NCBI GenBank assembly: GCA_944472135.2 | Contig: CALYDD020000410.1 | Coordinates: forward strand, 62,001-126,000 | Length of the DNA stretch: 64,000 nt | DNA from: Trichobilharzia regenti | Lineage: Eukaryota; Platyhelminthes; Trematoda; Strigeidida; Schistosomatidae | Direction of reading: 5' to 3' | In this document: positions 32,109 to 43,300 of the stretch, piece by piece | How positions within the stretch are numbered: the stretch's first letter is position 1 | Layout: every line of letters starts with the position of its first letter | Notes under the pieces: model-generated | The model's database searches: none | What the model saw: the letters and a program-made list of their open reading frames with translations, nothing else | Told to the model about the DNA's origin: nothing | Position numbers and translations under genes: made by a program

Positions 32109-32428
32109 TATATCTCTGGGAGCGAACCAATCAGGAACCGATTGTGAAACAAAAAGGCAGAAAGAAATGGAGATGGATTGGCCATACGCTGAGGAAACCA
32201 TCAAGTGACATCACTAGACAAGCCCTCGAGTGGAACCCGAAAGGGAGGCGGCGAGTTGGTCGCCAGTGCAAGGGTGACTTGGAGGAGGTCATGCGAGGAG
32301 GAGATGAAAGCATGTGGACAGACCTGGAGCAGGTTGAAAAAGTTGTCAGAAAACCGAAGTCAATGGAGATGCGCAGCTGAAGCCCTATGTTCCTCTAGGA
32401 ACTAAAGGATACAATAATAATAATAATG
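32109..32428 (+). mobile_element. RTE-like LINE, 5'-truncated 3' end
   Basis: About 320 bp nearly identical to the last part of the RTE at 46,319-46,632: LWERTNQEPIVKQKGRKKW through DESMWTDLEQ, stop, GTTCCTCTAGGAAC hairpin and (AAT)n. A typical short 5'-truncated insertion, and recent by its high similarity. Confidence 0.9.
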
Positions 32429-32639
32429 AGAAAGTATTAATTCATACTGCTTCACGATTGTAATTTATAACATAACTAATCATGGTTTGCATTTCTGGTA
32501 AACACCTGTTTATACGAAAATATAAACTATTATTATAAGTCTACATTGAGTACAATTAACTTCTGGTGTCACATACGATGTAAATGCTGACAACATTATA
32601 TAAGCGTATCACTTATTTTAAATTATTACCCAATTTGGA

Positions 32640-33076
32640 TGTAAATCGAGACTAAGATTCGATGCTATGCGCAGCAAAGTTATATTGGGGAATGACTTCA
32701 GGCTTTATTTTTTCCCCAAGTTTTTGTAACCCATGCAACACGTACTTAGGTATTTTTGTTAATGCGAAGACAGTACTCCTATATTTCCTAATGTACCCCA
32801 CTGAATGACTAGTTAGCAGATGGCTCCCAAAAATTAAAGACAAAATTGGTAGCAAACATATAATTTAACCATAAACCAAATTTATGTGATTTAAGTAATA
32901 CTTATCCATGTCTGTACAATTGGTATGTCCTACACAAGTAGGAATAAGTGTGTATTTTATTAAATTATTATTAAATATGCTTACTAATCATATATGTAAT
33001 TTGTCATAATGATAATGCCTGTAAACTGGCGTCCCTCATATGCAAAAAAGTGAGAGTATATTATTATTATTTCAAA
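32640..33076 (+). mobile_element. Retroposon N2, diverged fragment
   Basis: Aligns with the N2 3' half. The 3' end has two tail modules: one ending near 32,985 (TGTACAATTGGTATGTCC hairpin module) and a second ending near 33,070 (GCCTGTAAACTGGCGTCC module). One of the three modules of copy 1 is absent. Confidence 0.65.
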
Positions 33077-33596
33077 GCCCGCCTCGACAGAGGATAGTGG
33101 CACAAATGGCTTACCGAGAGGCTGAGCACTTGAAGGTCACTTATGCACATTGTGATTGGTAGACTTCCCTCTGCATAAACGTTGCAGGCTAATATGGGCT
33201 GGACTTATTTATCACGTAATGTTGAATTCCGCTTGGAAATTTTTTTGCCAATAATTTTTAATAAAATTGTGTTATATGTTATCTAGATTGATGGAAATTC
33301 CCATTTTTTGGCAAGTTATGTTGGTGTCCGCGTCATGTGATCTGACTGCGACACACTTATCTAGGTTTACCTACACATACATAAGTATACGTATATGCTG
33401 CATCAGCCATGCCGTTTTTATCATGATTAACCAGACCACTGTGTATATTATACTTATTTGAGGATCTCTGAAAATAACTGTCAAGCGATAATTGAAGTTG
33501 CGTGAAGTTATTACCTCTTCAGAACATTGTTTGCATTCTTGACACTCCTGAGAAGTCCTTACATATTGATATGGCGTGAATTCGTTGAATTCAGCA
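33077..33596. other. Spacer between inverted N2 copies
   Basis: No recognised gene. The 17-nt string ATTTCAAAGCCCGCCTC at the left edge recurs (reverse complement) near 53,570. Confidence 0.4.
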
Positions 33597-33860
33597 AATA
33601 AATAATAATAATAGTATATTCTCATTTTGTACATGAGGGACGCCAGTTTACAGGCATCATCAATATGATAAATTACATATACGATTAGCAATCATACTCA
33701 ATAATAATGTTTTAATAAAATAGAAATATTGTCTTCGCATTAACAAAAAAACCAAGTATGTTTTGGATGGATTAAAAATACTTGAGAAAAAATAAAGCTT
33801 GAAGTAATTCCACAATATAACTTGGGTGTGTACAAATCCGAATCTCATTTCTGATTTATA
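33597..33860 (-). mobile_element. Retroposon N2, inverted fragment
   Basis: Begins with (AAT)n and the ATGAGGGACGCCAGTTTACAGGCAT module, then jumps (deletion) to the internal GAAATATTGTCTTCGCATTAAC part. It forms an inverted pair with 32,640-33,076. Confidence 0.65.
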
Positions 33861-34865
33861 TCCAAATTGGCAAATAAGGAAGCTATTTTTAAAGATACGA
33901 TCAGTTATGTTATAAGTTACAATCGTGACGTTGTATTACAAATTGATACTTTTCCATTGGTATAAGAGTATATTCCACAAATGTAATCCAGGTTGCGTCG
34001 TGGGGAAAGTTAATTCGTTATTAACTAGGCAACTGAAAGATATGGGACCAATAATGTTTGCAGATCATTTGTCATTGTAAATGGTCAAACATCCACATTA
34101 TTCATTCTCATTCAAAAAGTCCAATGGAAGCATGCAATAAATCACAAGATTAAAACCGTGACGGTTGACTGTTTTATCATTTCTCTCCTGAGCTGTAATA
34201 GTTTGTGTTGTCAGTTATCTATCCAATTTGATAAAACGCTCCTGGAAATTCAGAACTTAACCAAGCAGCAAAATGATGTTTGAAATTACCCCAACTTGAA
34301 TGACGAAATGGCCAATCACAAGCGAGCAAATCGCTTGTTTATCTCATTCGCGGTCACTCCAAATTACAGCCGTCGACAGGCTGTCCACTTTTAGCATATT
34401 GGCTGCAATGATTAGTGTTTCAGGTGGTCTGTATCAAAATATCGGTGTAATGAGGAAGATAGGATAGTTAGAGGGTAATGCCATTTACACAAATCGTTTA
34501 CTTCATGTAGAAGCTGCCCCTTTCGGTATAGTATCATTCAATGAAGACTTCATGTCTCAGGATATCAATACAGTCTATTTTCGTGTGAAGAACAGTCTTT
34601 TTTGACAAAATAATTCTCTTAGTACTTGGAAGTCACCCGCAAATGCTATCAGAATCGTTTGTCGGGACCTAAGTTATCATTTAGATGTGCTTTTCACTCT
34701 ATCTGTGGTTGGACAGGAATTATGGTAAGTTGAAAGGTTACCTCTAAGTGGATTTCATGTATATTGGCACTGATTGGTGCAGTGTGCTATGGGTTATGTG
34801 AATTAAATGTACAAAAATACCTCGACTTTAATAATATCGTGCCATTGTCTACTTAGCTGACTGAT
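33861..34865. other. AT-rich, nothing recognised
   Basis: No domain-bearing open frame; ends at the (AAT)n tail of LINE-D. Confidence 0.5.
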
Positions 34866-35198
34866 AATAATAATAATAAATTTTTGCTTTATTCCAAAAA
34901 CAGTACTAATGATACAGCAAGGAATTTTCAGCATTCAGTACAATACTGCATCTAATTTACTCAAAAACGACAAAAAAAATTAAAAATACACATTACATAA
35001 CAGTAATAAAACGATTGTTATAGCAGCTACACAGCAAAATACTGTATGCCATACGGAGAAAAATATGCATAAAGTACAAAATTGTAGTAATAATAGTAAT
35101 ACCAACTAAAATAAAATAGCAGAGTAACAATTAAACAATAGAAAGTGTGACACCATAAAATACAGAAAGACGAACGATGAAAGGGTCGATTCACTGTG

Positions 35199-37038
35199 CT
35201 AATTACATAGTAACTTGTAAGTTTCACGTCTAACAGAGTCTTCATCACATAAAGTACGGGCTAAATAGGGTATTGTAGAATTTCTATACTTAGTGGTATG
35301 AGCATATAACTTTTTATATTGACTTCTCGTCCTACCTGATGAGATACAAGGGTAAAGTTGTGAATAAAGGGGGTGCAGAGGGTCTGACAGTATAGCCTTT
35401 GCCCATTTCGTACAGGAATTTATATGCCTCTCGACCATAGTATTAGCCAGCTCATGCAGTGGCAGACCACAAGCTCTACTCACAGCATTTAATACTCTTC
35501 GTAATATGATATAATCTTTTTTGAGAAGCCCAGGAAAGATTAATGGAGAGCAACAGAGTACAATAGGTAAAATACAGAAGTTTAAAAATTGCAAAACTAA
35601 AGGTTGGTTGATACCTGATTGTCTTAACTTTTTGATGTAGAAGGTACGACGAAACATTTTCTTAGAGATAGATAAGATGTGTGATGGCCATGAAAGGTCA
35701 GAGGAAAGAACTAATCCAAGGTGTTTAATGCATGATTTAGTTTCAATTTCCGTGCCATCTATGCTACAGGGATCATGCGAGCTAACTAGTTCAAGTAAGT
35801 CGCGTCGATGCTTGAAAGTAAAGTCAAGTGCCTGACATTTGCTAGGATTTAATATAAGACCATTTGACTTGGACCAGTTGTTGATGTCCAACAGAAAGCT
35901 ATTAATTTTGGAGCTGTCAGACTCAGAAGTGATAGGCAGTGATACAGTCAGATCATCTGCATATTTGACAAAGTTAGTTTCGTTTGAATGAGGCAGGTCA
36001 TGTAGGAAGAAAGAAAAAAGAAAAGGAGAGGGGACAGCACCTTGTGGAACACCGGATTTTGTAAGCGAGGTAGAAGAAGATTTGCCGTTAATTACAGTAT
36101 ACTGCATTCTATCAGAAAAATAGGAATGCATCCAACTCTTAGCCCAGGATCCTGTTTGTGTTAACGATAGCTTATTTAACAAAAGGCCCCTAGGTACAGA
36201 GTCAAGAGCAGATGTGTAGTCTAAGAAAGCACTACGAACACATTTAGCACCTTTGTCTAAACAAGAGACAACATTGTGATATAAGACAACCGCAGCATCC
36301 AAGGTACTTCTACCATGTTTGTATGCAAATTGTTTAGGATCATTAAAAGGTTTCAAAGCGGGTTCAAGACGAAGTAAAAGTAATTTTTCCATCAATTTTA
36401 AAAAGGGGGAAGTAATTGCAATAGGCCGAAATTTAATGTCAGAACCAGAAGATGGTTTTGGTATAGGGATAATTTTAATGTTTTTCCATGCAAAATGTAG
36501 AACGTTACCGGAAAAAGAAGCATTAAAAATGTTAGTAAGAGGATACCACAAAATATCAGCACAATTCCTGAGGACAATGGCAGGTATGCCGTCAGGACCA
36601 GGGCTTTGAGAAGGCTTAAGAGACCGGAGACATTTAAGCACATCAAGGGTATTAAAACCACTAAAGTTATTGTCAATATGATTTGTATCATTTGGAAGGG
36701 TATCAACAGAAGAGCGTATGAAAGATTTATTAAGAGTGTCAACATTAAGAGATGGAACAGAAATACATCGCTTACCGTTAGTAATTTCTTTGAAAAGTTT
36801 CCACAAATTAGAAGGGGTTTTACATGACAAAAATCTTTGATTATATAAAACACTTAGTCTTTTTATTTCCAGTTTTATCAGCATGTTTAACTTTTTTACA
36901 CCAGGCTTATCATTAGTTTTGAACAACAGTTCTTTATTTCTACGTAGCTTTTTGAGATATGGCGAAGAGAAGCGATCAAATCGAATGAATAATGTTTCTT
37001 TAGGACAACATATTTCGAAACAGAATTTAAGATAATCG
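35199..37038 (-). pseudogene. LINE-D reverse transcriptase
   Basis: Over 600 open codons: QSPGPDGIPAIVLRNC, IPIPKPSSGSDIKFRPIAIT, QFAYKHGRSTLDA, FLDYTSALDSVPRGLLL, SGVPQGAVPSPFLFSF and the catalytic KYADDLTVS, then thumb and a C-terminus ending ARTLCDEDSVRRETYKL. The usual LDFSKAFD box reads FLDYTSALDSV. The frame is continuous with the endonuclease after removing Merlin (codons ACC GAT TAT CTT across the site). Inactive only because of Merlin and one nonsense codon upstream. Confidence 0.85.
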
Positions 37039-37919
37039 GGCGAAGTTAAACTTTCGACACCACTAACAACCAATCAGAAAACGACCTTGAACGGACCAGT
37101 CACATTAAAGAGGCATATATGATGAATGGAAATGTATATTTGTAGAAAAAAGCATAAAATAGAGAATAAAAAAGTTACATGGGATATCTTTCTCGAACAT
37201 GTGACAGAAACATCTCCCAGTTTAGCATGGGACTGTCAATGGAGAAGTTACACCATATCCTGTACATATATTCATCCAAATGACCATAAATGAGATCCAT
37301 TTATAGCCCTTATCCTATTTTTCAACCTACCCCAAAATCCTTCAATAGAATTTGTATGTGTCCTCGTAACGGGATCCACAAAATCACTTGAATGGTTGAC
37401 TCTATGATGAATATATCCCAGAGATGACAGTGAATTGTAGCCTTTCGACTTGTCGGTGTGTATAATTGACCCCCGCTTAACAAGTCTGGTAATAATAGGT
37501 ATAAGAGTAGTTGCTCTTCTATCTGCTATCCTTAGGGAGAGAAGCGACCTACCGAAAAAAGTTCCTACGAAATAATAAAATTATCAGCTTACTCTCTCCA
37601 GCGTTAGTAGGCTTCAAACATAGAGCATAACGATGAACAAACCCATCAGTTGATTTGGTATAGCTTTTTAAAGTCATGATACCACCACACAAACAAATTC
37701 GCTCTTTCCGGTGCAACTCAAATCCAGGAAATACTGGAAAACGCTAACCTCCTCGAATTGCAACAATAGCCTTGTAAGGTCACGCATTAGAAATGAATCA
37801 AGCGCTATACAACATTGAACTGCGTTCGTGAACCTCATTGGATAATTCGACATCGTTCGTGAATCTCATTGGATAATTCGCTGATTGGTAGTTAGTGGTG
37901 TCGAAAGTTTAACTTCGCC
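37039..37919 (-). mobile_element. Merlin-type DNA transposon, copy 2
   Basis: 881 bp with ends GGCGAAGTTAAACTTTCG and its inverted copy, and a perfect 8-bp target duplication, gataatcg, at 37,031-37,038 and 37,920-37,927. Internally about 90% or more alike copy 1 by eye. Confidence 0.9.
37290..37560 (-). pseudogene. Merlin transposase remnant, better preserved
   Basis: Minus strand reads ADRRATTLIPIITRLV, HTDKSKGYNSLSSLGYIHH, NHSSDFVDPVTRTHTN and SIEGFWGRLKN. This gives the second D (HTD) and the E (IEGFW) of the DDE triad of IS1016/Merlin transposases. It is broken downstream near 37,300, and the N-terminal part with the first D is not evident, so it is not functional. Confidence 0.8.
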
Positions 37920-38979
37920 GATAATCGGTAGTGTTTGTGATTGTTTCATCTAATGTTTGTTCTGTAAATAAGTCCCAGTTAGTGTCTTTCAACATGCATC
38001 TGAGCTTGTCTAGTCTGTCTTTTCAGTAGCGTCTCCGTTGAACTTTACTGTAGAGGTGAGAGAGGACACCTTTGTGTGATTTGGAATATACTTTAGGCAG
38101 TACACGTATGATACAGTGGTCAGAGTTCAGTAAAGGAGCACGTTTGCGAGCTTCATATATACCAACACCATTGATGAATACTAGATCCAGTTTTTTACCA
38201 AGACGGGTGGCAAAGTTAACAATATTGTCATGACCAAGTGATATAAGGAAGGAGCAATCGCTAGCATTGAAGTCGCCAGTTACTACTGATAAAGAGTTCT
38301 CCAAACAATCTGCAGCAAAAGCGGTGAATTCATCAGCGAACATAGATAAATCCAATATGGTACAGCCAGGAGAGACATAAACATTAGAAATATAAATGAA
38401 TTTGTATTTAGAAATGTGTTTCGGGCGACATATCACAGTGATGCAATCAATGTAGTCATTCGAGAATTTGAAACAAACTTTGTTAGAAATCGACCATTTT
38501 GAGTGAATAAAAGTTGCAACACCTCCGCCACATTTTATCTTGGAACAAACACGGTCTTGTCGGAAAACATTAAAGTTGTTTAGAGACACAATATTGTCAT
38601 CGTATGAGTCATGGAGCCAGGTTTCTTTTAGAGTGACAATACCAGTATTGTGGTAGGTACTGGATGACAACAGGGACTGAAAATCCAGAATTTTATTAGG
38701 CAGGGACCGGCAGTTGGTACTAATGATAACTGGAACAGTGGTGTGATGTATGGGTGTAGATTTTAAGGCACGCTGCCAACCTCCATGGTGCTTTTTCTTG
38801 AGTTTATTGCAAATATGAAAGTTTTTGGGTTTAAAACGTTTTATAAAATACCGGGAGTGGATAATACGATTAGAATGCGTAATGTGATATGTAAATACCA
38901 ATAAAATACGAGTAAATAGATGCAAAATGTACATGGAATGTGGTAGCCCAAAAATGTTCAAACAGGCCGCCAAGGTCAT
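37920..38979 (-). pseudogene. LINE-D endonuclease domain
   Basis: 318 open codons (38,023-38,979), then one in-frame TGA, after which the frame continues to the Merlin site (KDRLDKLRCMLKDTNWDLF). APE-type motifs: STNCRSLPNKI, KETWLH (family E), CGGGVATFI, VTGDFNASDC (catalytic GDFN) and LNSDHCIIR (catalytic DH). All catalytic residues expected for the family are visible. The single stop and Merlin are the only breaks. Confidence 0.85.
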
Positions 38980-40617
38980 TCGATGTCATTCAACAAACGA
39001 AGGTGGTTGTCACAATTATTGCAAGTACAGTGCAGTGGAGACGGCAATTACTCGTTTAAATTTCCGTGCTGTTCCAATTAATGCACTAAATCATTACACG
39101 GTATGATTATACGCATGAGTCGTGGTGATTATGAGAACTGAATCTATTCAGCTTTATTATCATTAATATGAATCCATTGTCTGTTTTACAATTTCCACTG
39201 ACTGTATACTTAGTGCTGCAATATCTTTGATCACCAATAGTTCAGATGAATTTCTCCTGAGATTTCAATTTACACAAAGCAGTACAGATGCGCTGTGACG
39301 ATTGGATTTTCTAGGTTGCATTATATGATATTACTATCCTCATCAACACAACAGGTCTGCGTATTTTATAATAGTTTAAGTGTTTCTCTGTGTCGTTAAC
39401 ACTGTGCATAGCTGTTTAGAGTTGAGGCATGTTCAGCTTATGTTTAATGGCTATAGTCTCCTAAATGTGAGAATGTGATTTCTGTAGGATTCACAAAACC
39501 TTGTGGACTAGACATTACTGAGATTGTGGATTAATTTCTAAGTTATACATTTGCAATACTTCATTTCATGTAAAAGTGTTTAGTGTGAAGTTGATCTGCA
39601 AGTAAGCTCGATGAGAGAATGACGCCTCAATAGTATGGATGTTTCGGAGATGGTCTTGAAATTTGCGTATAATCCTCAAATACAGGAAAACATATGATGT
39701 CTATTTATGTATACGGCGTCAACATAAATATCACCTGTAGACTACAAATACATTTATCTGCATGAGATATTACTTAGTATTGACGGAATCATTGTATTCA
39801 TGGTATATGCTAATATGTAGAATTATCTCTTGTAACTTCATGTTATGCTAAATCTTACATGTACTTTATTTTTTCATGTATACGGTGGTTGTCGAATATG
39901 AAATCAGCGGAAAACTCATTCGGTCGAACTAACTTTAATACCCTACATCAGAATTTTCTTTTGTAAATTGATCAAATTTTTAATGTACTCTTGATTTGTA
40001 ATTCCTCTGGACCTTTTCAGTTGGTTGCTATACTATGTGCTTTTGTAATAAGTGAATTAGGAATAATAAACGCTAAGCTTAGTTAGTGGGATGGAGATTT
40101 ACTGTAGTATTATGAGACTGTTACTTTAGTCATTAATAGGATTTCGTGTCTGTTTCTACACAATAGCACATTGTAAAAGCTAAGTGGGATTTAGCAAGTT
40201 GAATAATAATTCTGTACTGTTCAATGCGCTAATGTCTCCTTATCTAGCCAGTTGCAAGTCTGTATACTGTTAAACGCCAAGTATGTGGTACAAGTAAATG
40301 TAGTAACTTAGGTTTGATAGCTGCTTCACTAATCTGTTAATATGCAGTGACATCATCAAATAGACTGTTCACTTGACAATAAGCTAAGAAACAATTTTTA
40401 TTTATTTCTAATATGCCGTTGAATCATAGGATGTTATCTAATATCCATCATTTCTATGATCAACAACAGTGGTATTTGCATATCTACTTTATGGATATTG
40501 AATAACTTACGCCTTCATGCATCTAATTACCTCCAGTATTTCCTATTCATTTGATGTGTGTACACTAAAGAAGTCTTTCATAAATTCTCTCACAAATGCT
40601 AAGGTTTCTGGTGTCAC
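38980..40617. other. AT-rich 1.6 kb, nothing recognised
   Basis: No ORF above background and no similarity to other elements in this window. The right portion of LINE-D's upstream flank; a LINE-D ORF1 is not visible. Confidence 0.5.
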
Positions 40618-41834
40618 AAATAATAATAATAATATATATTCTCATTTTTTACATGAGGGACGCCAGCTTACAGGCATCATCAATTCGATAATTTACACAT
40701 AATATTAATAAGCATATTTAGTAAAGCTAATATAATAAAGTACATTTTCTTCCCTAGCTATGTAGGGTACACCAATTGTATAGGCATGCATAAATATTGT
40801 TTTAATAATAATAATATATTCCTTCCTGTTTATGCAGGAACATACCTATTGTACAGGCATGGATAAGTTATTATATAAATTACACATAATTTGATGTATA
40901 ATGGACTTATAGTTTGGTTGTTCTTTCTGACATCAAAGTCAGTCGGAACAGTCTGCTATAAAGCTTGTTTGTGTAGCACATAAAGAGATATAGAAATATT
41001 GTCTTCGCATTAACAAAAAACCAGACGTCAGATGAATGTAATACAAATATCTGGGAAAAATAAAGCTTGAAGTCAATTCTCCTATATAACTTTGTTGTGA
41101 ACAGCACCCTTGGCTTAAAGATTATTGATGTATTATGTTGAGATCAGTGATATATTTATTACATTTTTTAGCAGTCTTATCGTAGTTTTACAACAGGAAA
41201 GAAATTTGATCGTGGATACGAAAACTAGATAAGGTCATGTTGGGTTGTTTTACTGCATCAAGTGGTGCCGAGGTCGATTCCAGAATTCTCCATTTGCTCC
41301 ATTTGTGTCTGCATGGCGGACTGTATTCGTAATTTGAGTAAAATGTTGAAAACCAGTTGCTTCTTTATTTCAGATCATGAATACTCATTTACATCGTGTC
41401 CGCCAGCTTCTCTGAACGGTAGAATTGTATCGTTCCTGGAATTTGAGTGATTATGGGATAAATGGTTTGGAATTAATCATAGCAGTTTGAATACAGTTAA
41501 ACATGCAGAGAAGTACTTTTGATTCAGCAACCGGTGAATTTTTTATTCTTTTCGATCTAGTACCAGAATAACTGCGAACCATTCCATTCAATATGTCGAA
41601 TAAGGCACGGAGGAGGAGATCATTACCATGGAATGAGTCAACTTGTTCTGAGATGCAGCTTTCAGCATGTTTTCGTTATATCATAGATATCCAGGTTTAT
41701 TGGCGCTGTATAGGCAGTGATTTGGATTATGACGTATTCTACAAAGTCTCCGTGCCCATTTGAAGTATACATGTGCTTTGAAAGGATTACTTTGTTGGCT
41801 CCTACCCCCACTGAGTGTTAACAACAGCTGCTGT
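40618..41834 (-). mobile_element. Retroposon N2, copy 3
   Basis: Nearly identical to 5,228-6,452, with the three tail modules at its left (3') end and the GGGGGTAGGAGCC 5' region at its right end. It carries the same 66-codon frame (40,907-41,107). Confidence 0.8.
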
Positions 41835-42134
41835 GGGTTTATGTATTTCCTCGCCTTTTTGGATAAAACATCGCCGCATTCTTTTTGGGTAGGAGACCAG
41901 TTGGTGGATTATACATGATATCCAAGTAACTTTTTTCTTTTCATGTGGTGTTGCGGTAAGTTTCTACCTTGTTTTTTCATATTTCATTCGTATGTTGATT
42001 ATGGTTCGCCCTTTGTATCAGGTAGACATAGTTTGATCGACTCTTGGTTGAATGGGTGTTATTGTCATGACTGCTGCTTTTTTGTCTGGAATTATAAATA
42101 GAGACAAAACAAACAACAGTTGTAGTCTCTGAGT

Positions 42135-43300
42135 TCATACATTAAATGGGCCTATGATTTCTGAAACTCTTACATGGGAATTACCATTGGTATCAATTAC
42201 AAACTCACTTAGTGTGTCATTAAGTGCCTTTTCAAAGGAGGCCAATGTGCTTGCTAGTCGTATTTTCTCAGGTAGTTTGTTCCATATTTGGGCATACCTA
42301 ATCAAGAAAAACTTTTGCCTGGTGGCTGTTTTACATGGTTCTATAGCCACTGTACCTTTAGTGTGTCTAAGGTTGTATCCTGTGTTACCTGAGGACCGAG
42401 TATAGTTAGCAGGGGTATACACTATTTGGTTAAGAAGCTTATAGAAGAGTAACAGATTTAGTCGCAGTCGCCTTAACCATAATGTTTCTAGTCCCAGGAT
42501 TTCACATCTGGTAGAGTAGTTTGTGCCGTTATCGGTTCCGAGTACTTTTCGCGTGAAGTACCTCTGTACTCCTTCTACTTTCAGTTTGTCTTCTATGCGT
42601 GTACTGCTGAATATGAATGAGCAGTAATCTAGGAGTGGGCGCACACATACCTTGTACAGTAGTATTCTGGACTCGTTTCTGTAGAAGTTCCTGAGTAGGA
42701 AACCAATAAGCCTTCGTGATTTCGACACTTGATTCGAGATATGCTCTGAAAATGATAGATTGTGTGAATATTTCAGTCCTAGGTCTAGTACAGATTTGAG
42801 TCTGGGGATTTTGTGGCCCTGAATTGCTAGGTTGAGGTCAAGGTTGGAACAGCCTATGCAGAGCCATCCACACTTTTCAACATTAAACTCAAGTCTCCAC
42901 GTGTCACACCATCTATCCATTTTTGCTAATTCTTCATGTATGGAGTTCATTGTTGGGCCGATATCTGTATTTGTGCAGGTATATGTCACCTTTAAGTCGT
43001 CTGCATACAGTATTGACTCGCCTATACTAAAACATTCACATATACTGTTTATGTATATAATGAAAAGAAGGGGTCCCAATACACCCCCCTGGATGACACC
43101 ACTGCTGATTGGTCTAGGTCTGGAGGTCATTGAGCCAACTTTAGTTGTCTGATTCCTGTCATACAGGAATGATTTTATCCAATTGTAGAGGGGGTTGCGT
43201 ATCCCTAGTGAGCATAGCCTACCGACTAACAGACTATGTGGGGCTCTGTCGAAGGCTTTCCTTATATCGAAATAGAGGATAATCATTAGCTCATAACCCA
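42135..43300 (-). pseudogene. CR1-C reverse transcriptase, C-terminal part
   Basis: 388 open codons: YFDIRKAFDRAPHSLL, SGVIQGGVLGPLLFIIYIN, catalytic YADD (in ESILYADDLKVTY), CGWLCIG, SVLDLGLKYS and C-terminal RYAQIWNKLPEKIR, ending EIIGPFNV. No stop is present in this half. The N-terminal half lies beyond the RTE. It is only inactive because it is split and 5'-truncated. Confidence 0.9.

Larger units (their letters stand above)
34866..38979 (-). mobile_element. LINE-D: Jockey/CR1-group LINE split by Merlin
   Basis: Minus strand. Endonuclease (38,979 down to about 37,920), Merlin insertion (37,039-37,919), then reverse transcriptase (37,038 down to 35,199), a 3' UTR and a (TTA)n tail at the left end. 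It differs from the CR1 copies in motif style (FRPIAITSPFLKLMEK). Very few mutations besides the insertion and one stop. Confidence 0.85.
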
